Source of the DNA: Mesostigma viride
Lineage: Eukaryota > Streptophyta > Mesostigmatophyceae > Mesostigmatales > Mesostigmataceae
DNA: 64,000 bases
Direction: 5' to 3'
Assembly (NCBI GenBank): GCA_009746045.1
Contig: RPFO01000086.1
Coordinates: 723,732-787,731, forward strand
The position numbers were made by a program, and so were the translations under genes. Below the pieces are notes generated by a model that saw only the letters and a list, made by a program, of their open reading frames with translations, was not told the origin of the DNA and did no database searches. Positions 54,499-64,000 of the stretch are shown piece by piece. Numbering within the stretch: position 1 is the first letter of the stretch; each line of letters opens with the position of its first letter.

Positions 54499-56826
54499 TA
54501 ATCGGTTTTCTCTGAATATAGTTTAATTAACGCATGCGGGAAAGATAAGGCCGCCATGCCTTGGCCTGGATGTGGAAGGCTGTCTGCGACATGGGCTGAC
54601 TAATTCGATCTGTACAAAGGGTTTCCTGCTCGCCCGAATTTTCCTTGGATGACCCGGTTGTTTATAAGGGTCGGTGGCTATTAATTAGCGGTCCGAGAAA
54701 ATTAATTGTAGGTTTTATACGACTTCACTTGCAAAGATTCGTGTTTGGTTGCACCAGCTGAGGTTAGGTGGGGACCTGTAGGGTCGGCTGGTTGCTTACC
54801 GAATCTTTGGCTGATTTGGGTTATTTAGTGAGTCGTGATTAATTATTGTATAGTGGATTCGGACCGGCCCAAGGGGTCGATGGGCGCGTTTTATGGTTGT
54901 CAGTCTTGGGAACCTTGTACAACTACCTGTACGGTTAACGCACTAGCCTGGGGGTGCGTGGCCACGCTGTTTGTAGTGGCGTTTTCAGCACTGTTCAGGC
55001 CGGTGTGTGACGCATGCCGGTGTTAATTAATTTAGGATGATGTCAGCTTGTGTGTCGGCGGGCCATGCCTTAAGCAAGCTAGGCAGGCAATGATCCGCAA
55101 TTGTTTCTTTCAGAATGGCGGCAATGGCCGCCTGTGCAAAATTGCACATTCTAGCGCGGGTTGCATCTGTCTTGTAGCCGAGGCAGATGGTGGCACAACC
55201 GCTAAGTTGTTCGACCAAGCATAGTATAGTTGGTCGTGCAACGGAAAGAAAATTTAAATTTACCCCCATGTCGTTTTCCCCGGCTGCGGGTCTTTTTGAC
55301 ATGGGCGAAGGATGGGGCGCTACTCCGGCGGTTTGGCCAGCTTCGGCGGAGCTGTTTATAAGTTCTAAAACAGCTCTAGTGTCACATCGCAGGCTTGCCA
55401 CCTTGCGATGGTGCGTGGGACGTGACCTGGACTCAAAAGGTCCCGAACCAGGTTCCTGTCAGCAACGACCTTTTTTTGTCATAAAATATTTTTTGTGGCG
55501 GCAGGTCAGTTGTCCAGCTGCCCCTGCCGAGGAGGGGTGGTTGGGGACAATAGGAGCCGCGCGAGAGTTGCGCTCCGAAGCTAGAAATTTCCCTATTGCG
55601 AGACTCGAGTTGGGGAGGGCGTCTCAGGGAGGCGAGGCTACGCCAGACCTTTGTCGTTCCTTTTCGTCTCAGCACCTGCTGCGCGGCTCAGTCTATTATG
55701 GTGTCGTAAAACCTCTTTCCTTTTTGGACGGTTCCGGAATTGCGAAATGCTGGCTCTTTTTGAGGGCTTGCTTTTGGGGTGGTCACCGGCTTGTGTCGCA
55801 TTGTAACCAGCGGGCCCCTGCGGGGGTTAATATAGCCTAGCGCGGGCTGAGTCGCCATTTAAGATGTTGCGACACGCTCTTTCGCGCACGGTGGTCATGA
55901 GTTTAATCGGCGCAATGGGGTTGGCGCCAGGGGGGGTAATTGGGTGGAGGCTTCTTGCTTCCGCGTGCGGATTGAGAAACCTTAAGGCCACTGTTAACTG
56001 CTGCATTTGTGGCAGGGCTCCACTTATTGTATTCAATCAAATGCTGGTCTTCTTGGGAGCTGAGTGATCTTAATCGGTTTTCTCTGAATATAGTTTAATT
56101 AACGCATGCGGGAAAGATAAGGCCGCCATGCCTTGGCCTGGATGTGGAAGGCTGTCTGCGACATGGGCTGACTAATTCGATCTGTACAAAGGGTTTCCTG
56201 CTCGCCCGAATTTTCCTTGGATGACCCGGTTGTTTATAAGGGTCGGTGGCTATTAATTAGCGGTCCGAGAAAATTAATTGTAGGTTTTATACGACTTCAC
56301 TTGCAAAGATTCGTGTTTGGTTGCACCAGCTGAGGTTAGGTGGGGACCTGTAGGGTCGGCTGGTTGCTTACCGAATCTTTGGCTGATTTGGGTTATTTAG
56401 TGAGTCGTGATTAATTATTGTATAGTGGATTCGGACCGGCCCAAGGGGTCGATGGGCGCGTTTTATGGTTGTCAGTCTTGGGAACCTTGTACAACTACCT
56501 GTACGGTTAACGCACTAGCCTGGGGGTGCGTGGCCACGCTGTTTGTAGTGGCGTTTTCAGCACTGTTCAGGCCGGTGTGTGACGCATGCCGGTGTTAATT
56601 AATTTAGGATGATGTCAGCTTGTGTGTCGGCGGGCCATGCCTTAAGCAAGCTAGGCAGGCAATGATCCGCAATTGTTTCTTTCCCCTCCCTCCCACCCTG
56701 GAGGCTTCTTGCTTCCGCGTGCGGATTGAGAAACCTTAAGGCCACTGTTAACTGCTGCATTTGTGGCAGGGCTCCACTTATTGTATTCAATCAAATGCTG
56801 GTCTTCTTGGGAGCTGAGTGATCTTA
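54499..56826. repeat. Tandem duplication A-X-B / A-B with an 833-bp segment missing from copy 2
   Basis: Copy 1 spans about 54499-56071 and copy 2 about 56071-56826, starting at TAATCGGTTTTCTCTG. Block A (612 bp) and block B (about 127 bp) appear identical in both. In copy 2 the 833 bp at 55112-55944 is replaced by 15 bases, CCCTCCCTCCCACCC (56684-56698). No gene recognised in the blocks. Confidence 0.9.
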
Positions 56827-56827
56827 A

Positions 56828-57053
56828 GTATTTATTGCTCCAACCCCACAAAAAACTTGTTCCGAAGCTGTTCGAAGCGAAGAGCACTGCAAGGGATCGG
56901 ACCCGAGCCAGATTTGAGTGCGGAACATGGTGGCTGGCCTACCTCACTCCGAACATCAATGTGGACCCGGGTTCGAATCCTGTCATTGCTATTCTCTTCG
57001 AACAGTTCCGGAACGATTTTTTTTGTGGGGGTGGAGCAATAAATTCTCCACAT
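56828..57053. mobile_element. MITE with ~48-bp terminal inverted repeats
   Basis: ATTTATTGCTCCAACCCCAC at the left matches the inverse of GTGGGGGTGGAGCAATAAAT at the right, and homology extends to TGTTCGAAG on both sides. The interior contains GGTTCGAATCC near 56970, identical to a tRNA T-arm/B-box core, without a full tRNA around it. No clear target duplication. Confidence 0.8.
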
Positions 57054-57096
57054 TTGCAGAAACAAATGTCGAATAGAATGTGCAAAAAAATATCGA

Positions 57097-59061
57097 ATTC
57101 ATGTCCCACGTAGCTCCCACAAAAACCAGCATCTTCATTAAAACAATAAGTGGAAGCATACATGTGACACTAATTGACATGCCCGGAGGCACGCCGTTCA
57201 AGGCCCTTCATGAAGTACGTTGCCCTAGAGGCAACCAAGACAAGGGTGGGTGGGTGGGGAGCAAAGAAAGAGGCCGACAAAACCAGCCAGAGCGGCTTTT
57301 AGTCGCAAAACCTCCCTTATCCCTAGCTAACTGACGTCATTAAACCCTTATGTTTAGTGGATGCTAGTAAGACGCTAACCGTACAGACCGGGGGTAGAAT
57401 ATCCCGAATCTGCACGGCTAGTATTAAATAATGCGTAGGTTGTTCTTTTCAGGGGCACTGCACCTCACGCCCCGTTCCGCCCGGGTATAATCAACCCAAG
57501 CGCGGAACGCACATTTTATTTAATTCATTTTTCAACCATGCACTATATTGCATCTACTAATCACAAAAGCTCTAGCCAAACAGCTACGAGTAAACACTGC
57601 GACCTATAAGCCGCTCATCCAGCGGCCTCTTGTTCCCGCATTCACGTATAGAAGAAACTCCGTTCAAAGAACCCCGATTCATGTCCCACGTAGCTCCCAC
57701 AAAAACCAGCATCTTCATTAAAACAATAAGTGGAAGCATACATGTGACACTAATTGACATGCCCGGAGGCACGCCGTTCAAGGCCCTTCATGAAGTACGT
57801 TGCCCAATCACCCCCGCCCTGGCTTTCCCTTGAAGCCGCACTCCACCTTGCTCGTTGTCACAAGTGACCGCCCTGCCGCAAAACGGGAGCCCCCCCACAT
57901 CGGGAGGCGTGTGCCCGGCGGCTGTGGATGCATGGCCAGGCCCAAAAAGGCCCAGCGCATTTGCACTGCGATTGCGCACGGCCAGCCTATCATGACCCCT
58001 CTCGGGGCCCCGAGTCGGTACCGCTATGGCCGTCTCCCCATAGACCCGGGGTGCTTCGAGAAAAAACGTGGACCTAGCCCAGGCCCCGCCAGCCCGGATG
58101 CCCGAGGCCACAGCCCCAGGCACCTGGCTGAACGAGAGTCCGTTCAGCCAAGACCGCATTCCCCCCCGAGGTTTCTATGCGTGGGGAAAAAATTTCTAGC
58201 TTAGACGCTTTTCCCATCGCCGTCCCCAGCCCCAACCACCCCCCCCTCGGCGGAAGGCAATTGCAAAGTTTGCTGGCCAGCAGCAATTTCCGAAGAAAAA
58301 GCCGCAGGCCGCGGACCGAGACACGGGTCGCCAGTGCCAGCCATCCGGCTCCAACCCGGGGTGCAAGCATCCCCAGGTACGGAGCACCAGCTCGCGCACT
58401 GGGCCGACCAAGCGACAGTTGAGCACCTGTCACGGCATCCGGCCCACCAAAGACCCCAAGCTGGGGAAAAGGTGCGGACCGGAGGTAATCTTTTTCTTTT
58501 CTTTTAGTTAACCGGGCGAGGAACTACGCCTGGCCGGTTAACAACTGGAAGTCTCACCACTGGCCAAGTGGCCAGTGCAACCAGTGCTTTTGGGATTTTG
58601 CTCCGCAGCACCCATAGCTGCGGCTGCCGCCGCAACGACAACGAGCAAAGAAAGAGGCCGACAAAACCAGCCAGAGCGGCTTTTAGTCGCAAAACCTCCC
58701 TTATCCCTAGCTAACTGACGTCATTAAACCCTTATGTTTAGTGGATGCTAGTAAGACGCTAACCGTACAGACCGGGGGTAGAATATCCCGAATCTGCACG
58801 GCTAGTATTAAATAATGCGTAGGTTGTTCTTTTCAGGGGCACTGCACCTCACGCCCCGTTCCGCCCGGGTATAATCAACCCAAGCGCGGAACGCACATTT
58901 TATTTAATTCATTTTTCAACCATGCACTATATTGCATCTACTAATCACAAAAGCTCTAGCCAAACAGCTACGAGTAAACACTGCGACCTATAAGCCGCTC
59001 ATCCAGCGGCCTCTTGTTCCCGCATTCACGTATAGAAGAAACTCCGTTCAAAGAACCCCGA
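57097..59061. repeat. Tandem duplication C-D / C-E-D with an 837-bp segment missing from copy 1
   Basis: Copy 1 is 57097-57676 and copy 2 is 57677-59061. Block C (about 129 bp) and block D (about 418 bp) match. The 837 bp at 57806-58642 in copy 2 is replaced in copy 1 by 33 bp (57226-57258) ending GGGTGGGTGGGTGGG. Confidence 0.9.
57104..57226 (+). pseudogene. Possible ubiquitin-like fragment (duplicated at 57684-57806)
   Basis: Block C can be read as SIFIKTISGSIHVTLIDMPG, which resembles the first two strands of a ubiquitin-like fold (IFVKTLTGKTITLEV). Only about 35 residues are covered before divergence. It may be a relic of a transposon-borne ubiquitin-like domain or coincidence. Confidence 0.3.
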
Positions 59062-59297
59062 ATCCTTATCATTATTTAAATATACAGCATAAAATTATGT
59101 TGCAGTAAAAAATAACTGTTAATTGAAGGCCGCAAAAAATTATCAACTACCCTTAAACTTTACCACAGAAAGATCTCGAAAAATATATACAATATATGCG
59201 GGCACCTTTTTACACCCTACTGAAGCCCCACTCTAAAGATATAATACGAGCCGAAACTAGGGCGTCGTCTACCCGCAGCGAGACCCCAATTTCTTGT

Positions 59298-62200
59298 TTA
59301 AGTCGGTGCCGGCCCCTCCGGGGCTTCATCCTTGATCACCAGCGCAGTAAGCCACTTGTCGAGCTCCTTGCTCATCCTGATGTCGGCACGCATTCCGTCG
59401 CTGCGCACGCGTGCTTCTAGCCGGAGAGCCGGAGCGACGCAGAGATAGCAATTCACAAGCTCGGGCTGGCGTGACGGTGGCCAATCCTCAACGTTGAGCG
59501 TGAAATGCAGGGGGTCATGCTTATCCCGCTTCCGAATCCGAACGGGAAGAATGCCATTCCCGGCGAGGAACAGCTCCTTCTCCCGTCCGTTCCGGCCCTC
59601 GACCCACCTCTCGAAGTTTTTGTCTAACACGATCGGCCCGGCTTCGCTTACAACCTCAGCCAACCAGAACGGGTGGATGGGATCGTGATCCGTGTCCTTG
59701 TCCGATGGAACTGCCACATAGTCGTGGAGTCTCATCTGCCGGCCCATCGCCTCCCGCTTGTCCTTCAGCTGCTCCCCCCGCGTCACCATGCGAACCGGAG
59801 GGTTGGGCTGGCTCGGTGGCAGCAAACGGACAGTTTTCATCGAGCTTCCTGCATCATTGAACTCGATGATAAACGACCACTCGCTTAGACATCCCTCAAA
59901 CCGCCCAGCCAAACAGGGCGGACAGTAGCAGGAATAGCGCCTAATCATCAAAAGGCCAGGGTCGGACTTGTCCAGTCGCCACCAATGCGCCTTCTTGATG
60001 CCAGGCACCTCCTCCACCTCCGCGCGTCGGCCGGACTCGACGTCCTGTCATCAAATAGTTAGGACAAAAAGAATACCGTTCAAGTTAGCAAAATTGACCA
60101 AAAATCAATAAAACAGGGTATAGCTGCAGAGAGACCCCTTACAAAAAAAAAATTAACGACAAGACATACAGTCATCAAAATTCGACACAGGGTATAGCTG
60201 CAGAGAGACCCCATTCGAATCATAATAACAACGTACGACAAGATATCAAGTGATCGAAATTCGACACAGGGTATAGCTGCAGAGAGACCCCATTCGAATC
60301 ATAATAACAACGTACGACAAGATATCAAGTGATCGAAATTCGACACAGGGTATAGCTGCAGAGAGACCCCTTCATACCGATAGAACAAGCGAAATTTCAT
60401 ACCTAAAAGAAAAGCAACCCATTGACAGTATATAAGGTCTCTCTGCAGAGATACCTTTATTGGGTTTGAATTTTTGTAGAACATCGGCAGTTGACGTCTT
60501 AAAACCTGAAATAACACAAAATTCTGTACCGGGGGTAAAAGAAAGAAGTGGCGAGTGACGTTCTCGGCCCGCGCGCGGGCCGACTCCCTGCTCGATGTCT
60601 TGCCGCCCTGCCAGTTCTGGTTCAAGTAGGCGGCTCAAGTACAGCCATGCTACGCCCTGGCTATGTTCAGATTACTTGCCCACGCTCCTTGCTATGACAT
60701 GCTCACATGGGTCTTATTGCACCCACAGTTTGCCGGATCGTTAGCCTGTCCTTTTAGCTAGCCGCGCCCGATTGCAGCTGTGGCATGCCTTTGGCATGAA
60801 GGAGACTGGGGGTCTCTGCCCTTTCTCCTGTAGTGCACACACAGGGATTAAAAGCACTTCGGTGCTCCGTGACTCCCCAACGGGAGCACGAGTTTAATTA
60901 ATTAATTAAGTAGGCGGCTAGCTGGTGGGTCTCAAGTATGTGCTGGTTTTCGGGAATCCTCTGCATTTCCCTCAAGACGCACTTGCACTTCGCTCCTTGA
61001 CCATCCACCTCCCCCTTCCCATGCTGCTCCCCCATGTAGTGGAACTCAAAGGCCTGCAGGTCGGGATCCCCCATGAGCAGACCGTTAATCTGGTTAATCA
61101 CGTACCTGGACTTATTAAACTGCACCGCGCAGTTGTCCGAGCACATGTACAGGTTTCGCACCTCTACCCCTACTTCTACCCGCAGGGTTTCCAGAATCTT
61201 GCGAAGAGCGTATACGAGTGCGCGCTCGCCCCGCTTGATACTGGAATCCCCCAGGAAAAAGAAGACGCGCTTTTCCAGCTCGCCGTTGAGCCGATAACGC
61301 ACGATCATGGGCATCAGGATGTGGCTGCGCTTGTGGAAGTACTGCGACTGCAGTTGGACGTAGCTGCTGTTCTCGTAGTTCTCGGCCCAGTCGCCGTGCA
61401 CGAGCACGTCCCCCTCTCTCAGATTCTTCTCCCGATCACTGATTGTATCCGCCTGCGACCAGGCCGTAAAGCAGTGCACGGTGAACTTGTCCCACCTCTT
61501 AAGAATCTCGTCCCGCAGCTCAGCTGGGGTGGACCTCATTTGGACTTGCTCGGGCCGCTTCACCTTCTTCGCCGCCCTGCCATCGGTCTCGCCCTGTTTC
61601 GCAAAGGTCCGCACACAGTTTCGATTTGCAATAAAATCGCATTTCGATCAGATTACTGCAACTCACAAAGGGTCTCGCTGCAGCTATAGGTCACAAAAAC
61701 AAAAAGTCAACAACATTTTAACGGAGAAATAATGTTAAGCCTCCCACGGTCCTTAATTTAGGACTTTGTCCTAAATTAAGGACCAATTTACTATAACCGA
61801 GGTACCGGGGGGGGGGGTCACTATATGGACCGTACCCCATGTGGACCGTACCCGGCATGATGTACCCGACCCGTGGTACCGGCACATGGTACCCGGATTC
61901 CGTACCCGGGTACCGGGTATAATGGCGGGAAAGTAGGTACCTCGACCAAAAATATAACCGATTTTGGAGCGAAAAAGTGGGTGCGGGAATGATCTGAGGT
62001 GGATATGGCGACCTGACAATCGTGGCCGGCGTTTTCACGTGCGTTTATCATTTCGGGCGCCCAGTAGCAAAAACGAAAGGTCGTTAGTTATGCTTAAAGG
62101 CTGTGAAATTTTCTGCGCAAGTTTTTATGTGTAGCGCTGTAGCACAGCGGCACAACACAAATGGGTCGCAGATCGCCTGCTCGCGGAGGGTCGATTTTGG

Positions 62201-64000
62201 CACAAACATGTTAGTGTATTAGCAATGGTGGTGCGAATCAAGCCAGGAAATTTTTGTGGACGATTTTGATTATAGTCTGGAGTTTATAAACGTAGTATTT
62301 GACATGGGAGCGCCTGGGCCGTGATATTCTTGCCCGATTTCCATTGTCGACCATGTTTTAGGGACGTTCAGGCTGGGCAGCGAGCGCACCTTATAGGTCT
62401 TCACTTTCGGTATTTCTTGGACCTAGAACGCAGCACAAGCGTGGTTTATATCATTTTCGAACCGGTTGGCCAGCTTTGGTGCGCTCAGCTCTCGGAAAGC
62501 TGACCTCGCTGCGGATTTCAGCGACTTTTTTGCAACCATCTGGAATGAGGCGACGTAAGTAGCAGGTACGTGCCGGGGTGCCCTAGATCATGAGTGTAAC
62601 TGGCAACGCTGTCGTGGTGTTTTGAGTCAGTAAGCTATGCCTAAAAAGAGGGGACGCTCTCTGTGCACATAACTGTCACACATAGTTGGTTTACGTCATA
62701 CAATTTTTTACGTCTCTATCTTCGTCGTCCGCTGCAGCTAAAACACACATGCGTAAGAGCAGTTTTACTCATGTGTTAGTTATAAACCATGGTCCTATGG
62801 CCTGCAGTTGTTCAGGGTGTTCTCAGACAGTATATACAATATGGTTTAGGTGTTACATGCACCCTGAATTCGCTCACAAAGCGTTGCATGTTAGCACAAC
62901 GTTGTTCTGTAACTTGATTTGGCTGCATTCATGTGTTAGTTGCAATGCAAATGCAATGTTTTTTCATCGCTGGGTGGTGGCCAGCATGTCCGTGATGTCA
63001 AAGAAGGCTTGGCATATGCTTAGAGAAAGTTTACCGCAAGGGGTGGGCCATGTTCAAGCCGGGCAACCTCAGCAACCATGCAACCGTATATTGCATTACC
63101 TGCACCATCTGTGACACCGTGAAGCACGCGTATATATAGAGGCAGCCACAGCAGGGTATGGCCTTGTTATACGCTGCCCCGCCATCCCAAGGCCTCGTAG
63201 GGTCCCCTAGCGCTTGTAAGATGCTCAAGGGACCGTGTGGATAGCATGGTCATGCGTTGACACTAATTGGTCCTATTGGTCCTAAATTCTCATTTTGACC
63301 AAATTCGCGGTTTGAGGCCTGCCATGGGCCAGGGTCCATTCAGGCACTAAATGTAATTATTTGAACCCAGGTTTTTGTCCAAAATTCAAAAAGTGTGTTA
63401 TCTGTCAGTGGTAAAAATGCCAGGGTCAAAATTTGATGTTTGCACATATATTTTTTAATTCAAACTGGTCCTAAAATAAGGACTTTTCTTGGGAACATGG
63501 ACAATAAAATCGAAACCTCTACACCCTCACCCCTCGGGTCACAGTCTGCTCCACCATCTCGAACTTGAACCAATTCAGAATCTCCGTGGAATTCTTGTCC
63601 CGATCACACTGCACCCAGTTATTATGGATGCCGCATGATTCCTCAGGACAGAACCCTCCACACACGCCATCTTCAGTATGCGGTGAACCCTCTCCGTCCT
63701 CGGCACCCCATCTTCGTCCTGCACCAGCCTCTCAGAAATGTCGAGGTCTTCCAGGTCCCGTCCCCGCCATTCATCTTCCCCCTCCCCCTCTTCCATCCCC
63801 CCGCCCATTCCGCCCCCTTCACGCAGCCCGTTATCCCTGCCGTCAGTCTCGGCGGACACCGGGCAGTGAAAGTGCTTGATCCAGTCCGTCGAGTGAATGG
63901 CTTTCCACATTCCGCAAGTACCGTCCGGCTGTCTGTACTTGGAGCATCCCGCACACTCCGAGCCACACTTGCAGTTCTTGCCGTGGTTTGCATTGCAGTG
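59298..64000 (-). CDS. Transposase-like gene (HGKGxxDGxG type), multi-exon, with nested insertions, 5' end off the window
   Basis: The first visible exon (64000 to 63531) has a Cys-rich start (HGKNCKCGSECAGCSKYRQPDGTCG) and ends EMVEQTVTRG. Intron 1 (63530-61594, GTGAGG…ACAG, phase 0) joins it to GETDGRAAKKVKR. Exon 2 holds motifs of a widespread transposon-derived family: HGDWAENYE, CSDNCAVQFN and HGKGEVDGQG, with D, D and H/D as likely catalytic residues. A SINE-like insertion (60636-60907) interrupts exon 2; removing it restores …AAYLNQNWQGG. Intron 2 (60529-60045) joins PP to DVESGRR, and the last exon ends at 59298 (…EAPEGPAPT). A frame change near 63620 remains unresolved. The superfamily name is uncertain. 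Confidence 0.7.
60045..60529 (-). other. Intron 2 of the transposase-like gene, with 79-bp tandem repeats
   Basis: GT…AG borders in phase 0. ACAGGGTATAGCTGCAGAGA occurs four times, at about 60112, 60187, 60266 and 60345, the last spacings being 79 bp. A related motif in inverse orientation lies in intron 1 (near 61675). Confidence 0.7.
60636..60907 (+). mobile_element. 272-bp SINE-like insertion with 12-bp target duplication
   Basis: AAGTAGGCGGCT flanks it at 60624-60635 and 60908-60919. It ends in (TTAA)n. It splits the coding exon, and removal restores the frame. Duplication length and simple-sequence tail point to LINE-mediated retroposition. No clear A and B boxes found. Confidence 0.8.
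61733..63503. mobile_element. 1771-bp non-autonomous element, copy 2
   Basis: Same termini and length as 17087-18857, with target duplication ATAA (61729-61732 and 63504-63507). It lies inside intron 1 of the transposase-like gene, in the same plus orientation as copy 1. Confidence 0.88.

Noticed and set aside
56890-57000. tRNA gene suggested by GGTTCGAATCC
   Set aside because: Only the B-box core is present inside a MITE; no acceptor or anticodon arm can be formed.
57788-58433. Proline-rich ORFs on both strands in segment E
   Set aside because: Overlapping open frames in all directions in GC-rich sequence, with no recognisable domain or conserved start.

Overview
The window looks like a repeat-rich nuclear segment of a eukaryote, most likely a green alga or similar protist. 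GT-AG introns, Ty1/copia, Ty3/gypsy, LINE-like and hAT-like elements, MITEs and minisatellites are all visible, and no operon or ribosome-binding-site logic is. The species cannot be fixed from the sequence. No ordinary cellular housekeeping gene was recognised; nearly everything belongs to a selfish element.

Layout. 1-8.4 kb: a divergent pair of large genes, a PHD-like zinc-finger protein (minus, runs off the left edge) and a DUF7869-type protein (plus) with a very GC-rich repeat domain. They are separated by a 149-bp higher-order minisatellite and a promoter-proximal repeat array. 9.1-10.7 kb: a truncated Ty3/gypsy copy (gag fragment plus one LTR). 10.9-49.7 kb: an integrated polinton-like virus (PLV) with terminal inverted repeats. 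Its left arm carries an AEP primase/herpes-type origin-binding-protein helicase and a tyrosine recombinase. Its right arm carries a packaging ATPase, a penton-like protein, a double-jelly-roll major capsid protein, a probable fibre with bacterial Ig-like repeats, and several virion-type unknowns. 49.8-64 kb: LINE-like, hAT-like and unclassified transposase genes, two unusual tandem duplications, a MITE, a SINE-like insertion and the second copy of a 1771-bp element.

The PLV is split by nested insertions that can be resolved exactly. A 1771-bp element (TSD CTGT) and an 18.4-kb Ty1/copia element (TSD GAATC) both sit in one small viral AT-hook gene. A 9.5-kb Ty3/gypsy element (TSD CCGCG) sits inside the copia element and splits one of its extra ORFs. 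Removing all three gives a PLV of about 18.5 kb and a continuous AT-hook gene of about 165 codons.

Many genes, including those in very young LTR elements, carry one-base frameshifts, and most of those that can be placed fall in short homopolymers. I read many of these as probable consensus errors, so the PLV and LTR elements may be more intact than their ORFs suggest. Lesions that homopolymer length cannot explain are the TE insertions, a ~100-bp insertion in the helicase gene, and an in-frame TAG in the capsid gene.
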